Shown piece after piece: positions 13,359-25,094 of a stretch of 64,000 nt of DNA. Positions within the stretch are counted from its first letter, which is position 1. The number at the start of each line of letters is the position of its first letter. Under the pieces are notes generated by a model. The model was given only the letters and a program-made list of their open reading frames with translations. It did not search any database and was not told the origin of the DNA. This stretch comes from Rhizoctonia solani (lineage: Eukaryota > Basidiomycota > Agaricomycetes > Cantharellales > Ceratobasidiaceae): NCBI RefSeq assembly GCF_016906535.1, contig NC_057370.1, positions 1,302,001 to 1,366,000 on the forward strand. Direction: 5' to 3'. The position numbers and the translations under genes were made by a program.

Positions 13359-13776
13359 TTTGTACGCCCTTGGTGGTTGGATTTTCCGTTCAGTTTCGTA
13401 TCAAAGAATTACCGTGTATGCTGCGGTGTTAACTGAGGAGACGTAAGCTTGCTTAGCCGAAATGCCGAATGATATTCGTAGTCGCACAGGAAAAACAAGC
13501 CTTCTGAAATGAAGCGCGTACAGTTGCCAGATATCCCTGGCTGACAGTGTGCGATAAACTTTAACAGGTTAATCAGATAAGCCTGATCCCGGGGGAGAAC
13601 TGGGTGTTGTACTGATGGGAGGTTCATTATGTAGGAATTCTCAGCGCCTGTGGTGGCTAAGTTTAGTCACCGAGTCAGCTGATTACTAACATAGCGCCGG
13701 TTGCATCAGTAAGTCACCACAGGCCTCACCCTATGACACACTGCCATGACTCTTGTTATTACACCGCCCAATAGCC
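13359..13776. promoter_or_regulatory. divergent upstream region, APD1 / VPS52
   Basis: 418 bp between the two start codons, no credible coding potential. It presumably carries both promoters; no specific element was recognised. Confidence 0.4.
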
Positions 13777-16033
13777 ATGACGTCCTCAAACCCTACGGAA
13801 ACATTTAAATTATCCCCAGAGGAAGCACAGCTGTCCGAGTTTTGTGGGTACAGTTGGAAACGAGATCCTTGACGCCACGTTTACCTTACAATAGACAGAA
13901 GCCGATCTAAAGAATATGTGGAATTGCATCAGCAAGTACAGGCAAGTGGTGTAGTGTAGCTGTGAATAATACATTTAATCCCCCTTGAAAAACTACAGAA
14001 TAGCATGAACTTGCTAGACTCTCTTGAGGGCTTTTTGTCCAAGTTTCAGAGTGATCTTTCAGCTGTGTCTGGTCAAATAACAGACCTACAATCTCGAAGT
14101 CGCGATTTTGATATGAGGTTGAAGAGCCGACAGGTAAGGCAACCGACGAATACCTAGCCGGCGCACATTGACGCGTTGCTAGTAGAAAATCGAGAGACCT
14201 CTGTCCCAGCTGTTGCAGGAACTATGTGTCCCGCCCGACTTGGCCACCACGATCCTCGATACGAATGTATCAGAATCGTGGATACCAGCAATCGCGGCTT
14301 TAGAGGAGAAGCTAATTGCTTTGGAAGCTAGGTCGAGAGTGCGAGCGTCAAAGGATTGTCAGAGGCTGCGGAAGCCTTGCGCATCGCTGTAAGATACAGT
14401 TTCAATAATCTTTTTTTTTTATTTGCACTGAGTTGTCCTAAGGCCTCTGGGAAAATACGAGGCTACTTCTTGGGATTACTTCAACCCATCCGAACAAGCA
14501 TTAGTACAAATATGCACGTTCTACAGACCTCGGTGTTCCTCAAATACCGTCCGCTATTCGCATTTTTGCAACGGCATGCACCTTCTGTTACACAGGAGTT
14601 TCAGCATGCCTATATCGCAGCCGCAAGACTGTACTACGAGACTGGATTTCGAAGATACGCGCGTAGCTTGGGATACTTGAGGGTATTTAACCGCCAGTGA
14701 TGTTTGTAGCAACCCTAACCTATTACTTTGCCAGGCTCGAACAGTGGAAAAGTCCACTCTGATTGGCACTTTACCGAGCGACGGTTCGCCTGATCCACCA
14801 CCAGCAACTGATCGCCTACAATATGCCAACCTAGAAGGTCCAGGAGTAACACTCGCATACATGGCGGACGATGCAAAGAACGTATGTATCGTGTATACTC
14901 AATACCCGTGACTCGCTCTCACTAACCGCACCTCAGAAAGAGCCACCAGAGGCCGCTTTTCGGTCGCTCCTTCTCGTACTATTGGACAATGCTACCGCAG
15001 AATACGCTTTCTTATCTAGCTTTTTCCGCCAAGAGCCCAACCCTCCAAGAAAACCTAGCACGAGGCGGGTGTCGGGAATCATATTCGAAGACCCAGAGGA
15101 ACAATCTGAGAGTGGCGGAGACTCCATCCCTATCAGCCGTACAGCGAGCTTTAGCATTCCTGGGATAGTGACGCTGCAAGACGAAAAGCGAAAGTGCGGC
15201 CAAGGAGGAGCGTGCATATATAGACGGGTTGTGGAAGCAGATTATGGAGCCCGCGTTGGAATACTGCCAGGTTGGAAACAGCGTGTACGTTGGTTGACTG
15301 TTACTAAATGTTTACTACAGGTATTCATCAAAGCAGCACTAGAACCGGCACCTCCCCTCATCCCACTCTTAACGATGATTAGACTCAACGAGAACGTATA
15401 CCTTGAAGCCGAAAGGCGCGGTTGCGGCCCGCTCGAGACGTTCCTCCTTGGACAACGCCTTGCCATGTGGCCGTTGTTCCAAAAAGATATGGGGGTCCAG
15501 GTGGACAGCCTGAAAAAACTTGCAGAAAACGCGGTTGGTGGATATTTAAGCCGAAGCGGGATAAAAGATTCGGCGGTACAGGTCGTGAGTATACTTCCTA
15601 GGACGATAGTCATACTGTACTCAGAGGTTTATGCAGATCATAAATCGCTACGCCAGTTTATTCATCGCATGCGTGAGGCTGTCGTCAGAGGGCGATGAGA
15701 CGATGCTGTTTTCCAAGTAAGCATTAGCCCCCCATGGTATAGATATGCTCTCATCGATTCTAGTGTGTTGCGACTTCGACAAGAATTGGCTAAACTCATC
15801 ATCAACCAATCTAAAAAAATAAAAGATTCAGCCCAAAGTTCGACATATCTTTCCACCACATACGAGCTCCTTTTATCTCGTTTGAGTGTGGTAATACTGT
15901 CCATATTCTCATCCCTTACTTAATCCTTATTTAGGCTGGCAATGTTGTGCACCCGCGAGCGCAAAGCGAAGCCTCGCACTGGCGTGAGCTGGAGGAAGAA
16001 GCACGCAGGAGAATCGGTGCGACAAGAAGATGA
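13777..16033 (+). CDS. VPS52: GARP/EARP complex subunit Vps52
   Basis: Tethering-complex subunit for endosome-to-Golgi vesicles. Eleven exons: 13777-13843, 13895-13941, 13999-14133, 14186-14388, 14443-14682, 14735-14881, 14937-15270, 15321-15584, 15637-15716, 15764-15890, 15935-16033. Seen: N-terminal coiled coil (LLDSLEGFLSKFQSDLSAVSGQI), KIERPLSQLLQELCVPP, LQPIRTSISTNMHVLQTS, FLKYRPLFAFLQRHAP, YYETGFRRYARSLGYLR, and the C-terminal LLRLRQ-type helix ending EEEARRRIGATRR, matching fungal Vps52 from end to end. Intron 2 has a GC donor (13942-13943). One T is missing at 14356-14357 (before LSEAAEALRIA); a second frame change lies near 15195-15205, before AAKEERAYIDGLWKQ. Convergent with EFR3, stops 132 bp apart. 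Confidence 0.93.
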
Positions 16034-16165
16034 ATTGTTCGATGCGAATATAAGAGGAATATCTGTACAAACTGCGTGTAATAGAATGCTACTAAGCCGG
16101 CTGAAAACTAATCCAAGAAAAAAAAACAAAGCGAGAACACGGGTATCGAAACAATTTTGAAGTAT

Positions 16166-19100
16166 CTATGTAGATGCGCTGTATGAATATGTTGGGGTCA
16201 GTCTTGTAATTATGAGCTCTTGGACATCAACATACCCAGGAGTAGGTTCCTTGTTTATCGTGGGGAAGGACGCTCTCAACGAACTTGCACCCCCAGCTGC
16301 TTTTGGACTCCCAACCCCGAGCCTATCTAACACGTCCCGAACTTCGTTGGGAGCTGACAATGGTTTTGTCCTCGAAGAGATCGTTCCGTGCGAATGAGGA
16401 GGAGCAAGACGTGCCGAGGGAGCGCGGTCACCACTCGTAACGGATCTCACCGAAGTTCCAAACGCGGAGTTGGAGGCACCTTGACCCAGCGCTTGACGTA
16501 GCTCAGAGACACCACATCACGAGAGGTGCGGGACACGCTCGCTAGCGAATGGTTATCAATGTGCATCAAAGCTGGAGATATCTTGATCCATGGTGAAGTA
16601 GCATCGGCACGGATAATCTCTTGGGTAGACTCGACACCTGGAGGAATCGTTAATCAAGGCTCAACTGAAAAAAAAGACTTGTACTGACTGTTTTTGAGTG
16701 CAAGTTCCACGGTCCATTCTGCCCCAAGACGACGAAGGATTTCTTCTTGGTGAAGTCCGCTGAGATTCTGAACCCGCTCGTTGGCAGCCAAGGCATGAAG
16801 CACAATCTCCGGATCAACAAACAGTTTGTTCGAGTTTGATGATTCGCCAAAGTTTGGTAGCTCCAACTCTGGCCATTCGACTGCCAACTCTGGTGGGTGA
16901 AGGAGATCCTCGTGAGGTGGAGGTAGGTCAGGGATGTACGATGACATCGACAAGGTTGTCAGTGCCTGTCGGCAACATGTTAGGTAAATGTAATCCAGAC
17001 TGATAAAGACTTACAGCTTCAGCCGCGTTCACAACTTCCGGGCATTCCCACATCTTCCCAATAGTAATCCAAGCTTGAGCAATAACCTCCCTGGCGGCTT
17101 GTTTCCTGCCTCTGGCGTTGTTGCCATCATTGTCACCAATGGAGGATGCCGCCTGATCGAGAGCCAACAACATGGGTACACCAGCAAACAGACCCCGTAC
17201 TGGCAGGCGTTCATGCATCGCGCAGAGCACATTAATAAGATGGGCATAATCCGAGGGAGACGGTGGCCTGTACCCGGAGGATGTACCTTGATTTGGATCT
17301 AAAAGGGCTAGCGCGCCGAAATGGTGCGACCACGACTAGGTGTTCGTTTGCTGCCCTCCTCAGATATCACAGGTGGTGGGATCTCGTGCTTTGGAGTCCC
17401 CACGGGGGTAGCAGGGACGATGTTGATGGGAGTAGGCGCTAACGCCTGCGATGATGAAGCCTGAGAGGCACCGGCCAACGGGTCGGTCGAGAGCCCAAGT
17501 GCGGCCGAAATTGCCAACGTGTAGGCCGATGCGTGTAATGCGTTCAGGAATCGGTAGGTAGCATCCGTGAATTGAGATTGGCGCCCACTCTTGAATGAAG
17601 AGCGCCAGGATGAACACGCCTGATAGATTCATCATCTCGAATACCGTCTTGAGCGCCGTATGGCTCGGGCGGCAACTCGGTACGAATGTACGCCTCCAAG
17701 GTACGGGCATAATCCGCTCGGACACCATAAGAAGATTCAGCTAGCACGGCCAAACTTTCCTGCCAGACTCGGGGCTAATGGGATTACGCCGGCCCGAAGA
17801 AGTGATAACAGCCAGTTTTTCTGCATCCGAAGCAGCTCCATCAACAGACGCTCGCCATTTGCCCTTCTCAGTGGGTGCAACTTCTTCCTTGTGAGCATGG
17901 CTGGTAATACGACCCTTGTTGAGCTCAGTGGCCTTGATTAGGCCAACAAGACAGGCCACCAAGCATCGAATAGCCTCGGACCGGTTTCGATCGGCACCAT
18001 GGCGCCCACGCCAGGAAGTCCTGAACTTGCACACTAACGATACGATTGATGATTTCCTCCGACAAGTCCTGGATCTGGTCCGAGTAATATATATGCGTTC
18101 CCAGCGCAGCAGTGCAAGTGACCAAAGCAGGAAGTAAGCCATCCATAGGGTCAATTGCTGCGCGTCGTAGAACAACTTGAATCAAGTTCGCGGCTACTTC
18201 TCCGGTGGAAAGGTTGATGATGTGCTTGGGGGAAGAGAGAACGGTTGTAATCGTGGCTACTAGGGTCGTATGTTGAGCCGTTGGGACAGCCTCGTCGCGG
18301 ACGCTGACAAGGAGCTCGATTAACCGAGTGGGAATAACAAAGCGATATGGAAACTGGGCCCAGTCGGTGACCCTGTCCACAAGCCAACAGCACCACTCAA
18401 CATTCGGCCAAAGCTGTGCATTGTCAACATGATGGAAAATTGCCTGCATGACGTGACCAAGCTGGGCAGGATTAGAAGGGGAAAATAGCGCCTTGAGGTC
18501 CCTCAAGGACAAGTCCAGCACGTCGGATTTGGAAGGTCCTTTTTCTCCATCAATGTGGGCGTGAATTGACGCTGCCTTGCGGTTGGCTAGCGGTCGCTGA
18601 GGTTGGAACTCGGTCAAAAAGGGCGAAGATGGACCGTTCGGAGCATCAATGATCTCGCATCTGAAAGCAAGGTGAGTGTAGGGTCGGATACGGTTAGTGA
18701 AAATACCTACTCCTCGTTGAGTCTCTCCAACTCATGAGAGTGAATGTTGAAGAGAATGGGCGGAACGATAGCATCAACCTGGTGTTGGAATTCTGAGAGA
18801 GAATGGAACAAGGCTGCAGACGTGACTGCCCCAGATATAGCGCCGAGGCCGACGATTCGCGTCCTAAATGAACACTTAGAGACATCCCGCTTGGCCATCG
18901 GTCCAACTCACCTGTTGCGGTTCTCCGAGTCCCCGTTGATACCGTTTGATTGGCAGAGTTTCGCAAACATAGACAGCGTGGCCAGGTAATTGTTTGTGAA
19001 AGCGTTATCAACACCAATGAGAGTTCCATCGGTATAGGCCGTCCATGCTGTGAACTGGAACCAAGTCAACATCAACGGTGTTCATTACACGAGGACCAAA

Positions 19101-19553
19101 CTTACAACGCTGGCGGCACGAGCGGCGACTTCGAGATCATCGGGCAGGGCAACGAGGGAGGCCTTGACGGAGGCTATGAGAGCGGTTGACAACAAGGTGA
19201 GATCGCGTTTGCAATCGTGGCCAGCTGTTTGAGTATGGCGAGGGTGATGAGCAAGGAACTAGAGTAGATCATGTCAGTACTTTATTTGAATCAAACATGG
19301 TTGGGGACTTGCGCTCTTGATTTGGGATTTCCACCCCGGCACGTCGGGCTTCATCAGTGGCTCTTTTCTCAAATACATCAGCCAATTTGGTCAGCTTCCC
19401 AGCACGGTTGGTGGCGTAGTATGATAGCTTGGAGAGTTCCTGTGCATTTGGTTTGAACTCTGGAGCAGCGGCGAGTGGGTTCGATGGATAGCACGCAAGC
19501 ACGAGCTTAAGGTGGTTTGGCTTAGAGGGAATACATCCCGAAAGCATCGACAT
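16166..19553 (-). CDS. EFR3: Efr3 homologue, plasma-membrane anchor of PI4-kinase
   Basis: HEAT-repeat scaffold that holds the Stt4/PI4KIII-alpha complex at the plasma membrane. Start 19553; the N-terminus carries a Cys (SMLSGCIPS), then HLKLVLACYPS, AQELSKLSYYATNRAGKLTKL, the typical Efr3 opening. Further on: LITLAILKQLATDCKRDL, FTAWTAYTDGTLIGVDNAF, ENRNRTRIVGLGAISGAVTS, a long helical middle (about 18617-17925) and a C-terminal Ser/Pro-rich tail with DVQELIITRLTPTYS before the stop at 16166. Many short introns. At least five places need one added base to keep the frame: about 19217, 18005-18007, 17765, 17565-17566 and 17311-17316. With these the protein is continuous at nearly the usual length of about 950-1000 residues. 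Exon limits between these points are only approximate. Confidence 0.88.
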
Positions 19554-19855
19554 TTTCCCTGGGAAATGCAGTGTGAAAGAAAAGTAAGGAAAGGCTGGGG
19601 ATCAGATGGTGGATCGAAAGAGAAAGTAAACGAGCGACTATTATGGAAGTATATGGACCGTGGTCCTATAAAACACGGGGTCGACTTCGATGACGAAAGC
19701 ACTCGAGGCGGACCTTGACCACTCCACCTTCCGCGATCAACTCGAGACGTGTCCACAAGCGCCCCGTACCACGGAACTTCAGGTCCAAATCGATTCCGAA
19801 TACGGTGAGTCACCGGTATGGTAATTATGACTAATTTACATGGTTTCTAGTTCAA

Positions 19856-21476
19856 CTATCGACTGAACGAATAAGTTGCAGTCCAAGTATAATTTCGATC
19901 CGGGCCATATATTTGATCCTGCCCAAACTCTGGATTATTGATTCCGCCAATCCAACCCTCCTAAAAGTTGCAGAAACACCAATCAAACACCAGACTGAAA
20001 ACATGATAGCCATTTGACTTACCTGCTCAATCACAGCACAAGAATGGTTTGGGTAGTATTTCTTCGGACCCCCGTGTGCCTTCTTGCGAGGTATGGTCAC
20101 ATTCTTTCCATCCCCATTATTAGCTATCCCGTTACATGTGTATACTTGAAGCGCTGGCTGGTCGGTTGTGACGGACATCCTAACAATCACTTAGCTCCCA
20201 GTGAACCCAGCGGACACAACTGAACCTACTTGATGCCAGAGTTAGGGCTGTACAGCGAAAATGCGGGTGTCTTCTCAGCTGAACGGTCGTATATCCATGC
20301 ATTATCCAAGCCAGTGCAACCTATTTCAGACATTCGTAAACACGTTGTATTTGCTCTTGGCCTATCGCCCCAAGGCGCACCTGTTCCGCAGTAACCCACT
20401 GCTTTATCAATGACATCTCCTAACCTTGTTTCGTTTCGGAAGTCAAAGTAAGTGCCGGTGACGTTTGTCAATTCTCCTGTAGGAACGAGAATGCCGTCCG
20501 TAGCTATGACACGGCTGGCTTCAATTTGGAGCTCGTGATCCGCCAAGGACTGGTCTCTTGGTACGCTTCCAGGTTCCTGGAGCGCCCAGAGAGAGAGAGT
20601 ATCAGTGCCTCGTGCTAGAAAGGCATGGAGCAGGCACGAACCAGTATACATGGGAAGAAAGTAAAATCGGAGTCTTCTTTGTCGAGTTGGCGAACATTTC
20701 AATCTTCCATTTCGCCTGCTTCATCAATGTATAAGTCACCTGTCGCCACCTCTGGTAAGCTTGAGATAGCCTTGCGTTTAGGTAATGCCCACCAGAGCCT
20801 GGACTGTTCCAGGGAATCCTTGTGTGCCATCCGGGTCAATAAGATGGTATGTAACTGAAGACTTTGAGAGATTCATTGGGCCCCAATTGCGTCGATCGTA
20901 CCCTACGAGCCCGCCATGAAGCGTATCTAGCCCTACGCGCGACAAAAGGTTGATTCAGTATCTGCGGAGGTGTAGACAAAGCAAAACACAAACCTCCGTT
21001 CTCATTGGTAGGTATCGTATAAACATCTGGTCCAGTAGCATTCTTCGTGATAGGAATAGAGAATGTACCTAAAATTCGATAAATTGATTTAGAATACTAG
21101 TAGCCACACCCTTTCACTCACCATTCTTAATCCGATTCGCATACCGACCAACGATACCTCCAAAAAAGGGATGAGATGGATCTGAAGCGTACAAACTCTT
21201 CTTGTCGTAGCCGAGTACTATATCTCTAAATTTCCCGCGTCTGTCTTTCACCCAGAGATTTTTGAGCGTGGCGCCAGTCGACAAGAAATTCGCTACGATC
21301 GAGTTGTCCGGCGCAGTAAGGGTGATAACTCGCATTGGGTCCCCAGCTCCCGCAAGTACTGTGGCATTGGCAACCTCAGCCTCCGGCAAAGATGCAGCTT
21401 CAACAGCACGGCACAGTAAAAGTAGTGCAGCAACAGTGGCACCCAGTGGTCGGTACATCATGGTGTAAGAATCCAA
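19856..21476 (-). CDS. secreted aldose 1-epimerase (galactose mutarotase)
   Basis: Interconverts alpha and beta anomers of hexoses. The N-terminus has a signal peptide (hydrophobic ALLLLCRAVEA after MMYRPLG); the Met at 21461 is as likely a start as 21476. Seen: TLTAPDNSIVANFLSTGATL, DIVLGYD, FFGGIVGRYANRI, then across introns LHGGLVGYDRRNW with the catalytic His, GTQGFPGTVQ, a beta-sandwich core (WKIEMFANSTKKTPILLSSH), LADHELQIEA, LDNAWIY, ALQVYTCNG, and a C-terminal EGWIGGINNPEFG ending at 19856. These are the hallmarks of the fungal aldose-epimerase family, here exported, so it probably acts on sugars outside the cell. At least six exons; the last is about 19968-19856. I saw no certain frame break. 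Confidence 0.88.
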
Positions 21477-21905
21477 GCGAAAGAACGGGCATGAAACATA
21501 GCCTTAGCCTTGTGTCATACATACGGTTCCGTAATTGCCAGGCCAGCGATTTCTAAAAAGAGAAAAGCGGTGGAGTATCCCGTCATAGTGCGAAAGCCGA
21601 GTGGCTATGCAGAGAATCTTGGGAACACGCTGCAAGCGAAGTAAAAGACTGTGATCGAGAGTCACGAGATCGGTGATGCCAGGCGCATCTGTGCCGAGTT
21701 TGGACGCATTTCCGGAGTCAGAAGAGCATATATTCATACAATATACAGGTACAACAAATGATTCCGATAAAGATGCAGGCAAGGAATAAATATAGAATAC
21801 CGGATGCGTGTGGTACCACACAGAAGTATGCATTTTGTAGTTCTCATGAGTCGGCCCTGAGCAGTATTGCCGTGGTAATCCATTTGGGCTCCGGCGCAAT
21901 ATTGA

Positions 21906-22834
21906 TTATCCAGAGACATGGGTGTCGTTCTTGAGATCTATGACATTGTATTTCCACTCTTGGAGGCGTTTCCGTTGCTCTAACATCACATTTTAGCCAC
22001 TTTAATCGCGAGCCGACGGCTCAACCGAGTGACTGACCGTAGCTATCCTTGATCCATTCTGGAGTCACAACATGAGCTGGCTTACGAGGTTTCCCATTTT
22101 TGAACTGTTCAGTCTTTTTTGCACTAAGTTGCATAGAAGTTATGATATGTGTAACACCTGCATGATGAGAATGCCTATCAAGAAGCAGTGAGCTGAAGAG
22201 TCGGGCAAGTAAACCTTTATTGCTCACGATATTTTACCGCCACCGGACACAACCAAGCGCTTCAGCTCGGTATCTGTAGTTCCACGACAGTAACCATTGA
22301 TGTATATCACCAGTCCTCGGAAGACTGTTATATCAGAACCTTGGGCACGCTCCAGAGCTTGCAATTCGATCCTCGCATTTCTCTCTTTCACGTAAGCACC
22401 AGAACGACCTCCAGCATCATTCACTTGGTGACCAGACGAACAAGATACAATATGTTCTACAATAATGCGCTATGAGCTGAAACATGTAGGAGTTATCTCC
22501 AATACGTACCTGTTGTGAAGTAAGATTTGGAGTGTGTTATGGGATTGTCTTCAGCTTTCAACGAAGAAAGTAGAGCAAGAGTCAACTTTCGGCCTGAAAC
22601 CTTGGATTTGGTATTGTTGGGGTTACTGGGTACTCTAACATATGTTTATCAGCAGTTAATCTATGTTTTTCGAGAGATTTGGGTAGCCAACCTAGCTTCA
22701 AAAATCTTGGAAGTCTCCTTCACTTGGCCAGGACGAATATATGGATGATGCCGTGCACTGCTGCAGGTGGTTCGTTCGGATTTGGGAGCTTGAGATGAGG
22801 CTGAAGGTCTAGACGCCGCTAAGTATTTATCCAT
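21906..22834 (-). CDS. free-standing REV1-type BRCT protein
   Basis: About 235 residues from five exons: 22834-22692, 22634-22510, 22456-22228, 22174-22038, 21979-21906, all with good splice sites and frames that join. Begins MDKYLAASRPSASSQ; a single BRCT domain follows with VFRGLVIYINGY, TELKRLVVSGGGKI, HAGVTHIITSMQLSAKK, HVVTPEWIKDS, and ends LQEWKYNVIDLKND before the stop at 21906. These are the BRCT blocks of REV1, the translesion polymerase scaffold, but the polymerase, ubiquitin-binding and C-terminal domains of REV1 are absent: the next gene downstream starts 430 bp away and is an epimerase. Either a separate gene derived from REV1 or a fragment of it. Its likely role is binding DNA ends, 5'-phosphates or phosphoproteins. 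Confidence 0.82.
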
Positions 22835-23129
22835 AATAGTCTGAATCTTGGTCCTTTTTCGGTTAGCGAGTCTTTGTGCAAGTAAGTTGATTGACAGCTG
22901 ACTGCGCTGTATGCTTAGGGGGCGGTGACTAGACTAGAGAACCAAAGCAGGGGACTTCGATCGGAGATCTCAACCTTTGTGTCTATTTGGCTGGCGCTTT
23001 ATCACGTGAAGACCCTGGATTACGGTACCTGCACATATACCATCGAAATTGAGCCTTCAAGTCGATACATTTCATTCTGACGCACATACTTTCTTGGGAA
23101 CTAGTTATTCTCGTGTGTATAAACACACA
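22835..23129. promoter_or_regulatory. divergent upstream region, BRCT gene / MED18
   Basis: 295 bp between the start codons of two genes read outward. It must contain both promoters; no element was identified with confidence. Confidence 0.4.
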
Positions 23130-24082
23130 ATGGCCACAGCAACATCCTTGACGCAAAATCAAACTCCGCTTTCTTACGAAGGTTTTAGCTACTTGGTTGA
23201 AATCTGACTTGTTGCTGATCTGGTGGTACCGTAGTCTCTCTGTGGGGAGAGATAACTGGGGACGAAGAAGCCATAAACCCTATTATCAATCGCTTCACGT
23301 TGAGTACAGAGACTACTCAGAAGCTCGACATTAGAGACATCATATTTGAACCCAACGAAGAGCCTGCCATTGGAGACCGCTATATCTACGGTGCCGGAGG
23401 GATAATACCAAATCCACCAATCCATGGTATGTTCGTTGGATGCTGCTCTCGTTATTCCCGATCTCATATCATCTAGGATGCTCTTCACTTATGGCAGACC
23501 CCAGCCAGAACGAATTGTAGGACTGTGTTCGGCCTAAATAGCAGTAATTCATTGAGTTAGGATAGTCTCCAGATGCGATCGTGAGGCCAGTGGCGACAAT
23601 GAACGTTAATGCTGGAAATGTGATGGCTTTTGCCTCAGCTTTGGGTTACCGGTAGGCGTGACATTTTCATACGGTGACCTGAATGGTCAAACATCCCGTT
23701 GTCAGAATCAAGACCGACTTTATCAAAGAAGGGTACTTGTTTACAAAGGGAAATATGACGATACAGATGTTTCGCCAACCAAAGGTGCGCTGCATGAACT
23801 CAGCGCGTATACCGATTAATGCCCTGCATAGCCAGCATCCAAAGAGTCTGAGGTCATTGACCTCGACCCGGAGCCGGAGAACGAACAGTCATGGAATGTA
23901 GAGATTAGGCAGTATCCGGGTAAGCCCATATCATCTTATTGGACAAAGCAACTGGTATACTAAGTTGGATTTCAGTTGTTTCTGTCAAGGATACCTCAAT
24001 CACGGAGGCTATTGATAACGTACTAAGCCTAAAGTTATTAATGAAAGGACTATTGGATCTCGAACGAAAAGATGTACAATAA
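23130..24082 (+). CDS. MED18: Mediator head subunit Med18
   Basis: RNA polymerase II Mediator head-module subunit. Start 23130 (MATATSLTQNQTPLSYE), exon 1 to 23181; exon 2 23235-23426 continues VSLWGEITGDEEAINPIINRF and DIIFEPNEEP. Later exons give FTYGRPQPER, VATMNVNAGNVMAFASALGY, TDFIKEGYLFTKGNMTIQMF, and the C-terminal NVEIRQY ... DTSITEAIDNVLSL, LLMKGLLDLERKDVQ to the stop at 24082. The last block, a two-strand/helix motif, is a good Med18 signature, and length (about 230 residues) fits. The junction at about 23426/23476 is uncertain by one base. Followed on the same strand by EIF1AD after about 230 bp. Confidence 0.82.
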
Positions 24083-24313
24083 AGCAATGTGCATGTGCAT
24101 ATCCTATCAACTATGTACAGACTCGATTTATTTGTTTCCAGCATTATAAAATCCCACTCAACGACGCACCCACGTGCCATGAGCGAATTTGCTGGATCAG
24201 GTCTTGGCTTTCACTTCGACCACTCCCGAATCAAGACAGTTAAAGCATCTAGAACCGCTGAGTGCACGCGTCGAGAATATCTCAGATCAGATATACAGCT
24301 GGTACAAATTGCA

Positions 24314-24858
24314 ATGTCTAGGAGAGGTCAAAGCCGAATTGCTGAACAAGAACTTCCGGAAATCAAAGACGGCATCAGTGTCTGCCGGGTTGGTGTAGCT
24401 CGTGGAGGTTCTCAGTTTGAGGTATGGGACGGAGAAAATACCTGGCTGGCTGAGCTTCCCAAGCGTTTTCGAAATATTGTTTGGGTGCGACGGGGTAAGT
24501 TTGTATGCTACTCGAACTGAACATTCTATTGATGTTATTGCCTTTAGGAAGCTATGTTTTGGTAGACACAACACATGGATCAACTGGGAGCAATGTCAAA
24601 GGAGAAATAACATTTGTCTTGCAAAAAGACCACATTGCAGATCTTAAGAAGCGAGGAGAGTGGTAAGTTCCCCCAACTATGATCCCTTATTGAAAACTCT
24701 TCTCAACAAGCTTTCCTTAAAGGCCCATAAAAATCGAAGAATCTCAAAATTCCGAAGAACAAACTATCGATGACGAACTAGAAGCGTCGCACAGCGATGA
24801 GGGCGATGAAACAGATGAATCTGACCCGGACTTATTCAAAAACCCAAATCGTAGATAG
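24314..24858 (+). CDS. EIF1AD: EIF1AD-like eIF1A-domain protein
   Basis: Small S1/OB-fold RNA-binding protein related to eIF1A; the metazoan homologue EIF1AD takes part in late 40S ribosomal subunit maturation. Three exons: 24314-24494, 24548-24662, 24723-24858, joining in frame. Seen: VCRVGVARGGSQFEVW (first OB strands), ELPKRFRNIVWVRRGSYVLVD (the family's strongest block), KGEITFVLQKDHI, LKKRGEWP, then an acidic tail with SDPDLFKNPNRR. The reading frame is open upstream to about 24089, so the start could lie at 24179, but the segment before 24314 has no eIF1A-like features. Convergent with the GAR-domain gene. Confidence 0.85.
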
Positions 24859-25094
24859 TCATAAAAGAAAGAAGATCGATTGCGAATATATAGTACTGTA
24901 TAGGACATGCGGAGCGTGAGCAAGAGGGCTTGATAGCAATACCCAGAAAGAAATAGAACATCATGAAATACATCTTAAGCCATGCAATAGTAAATAACAG
25001 TGTGTCAAAATATGTGAAAAGCAGATCATTTTCCCAAAAATCAAACGAGGGTATCAGGGCGACCATATAGTCGCGTCTATTCACAAAACGTCTA

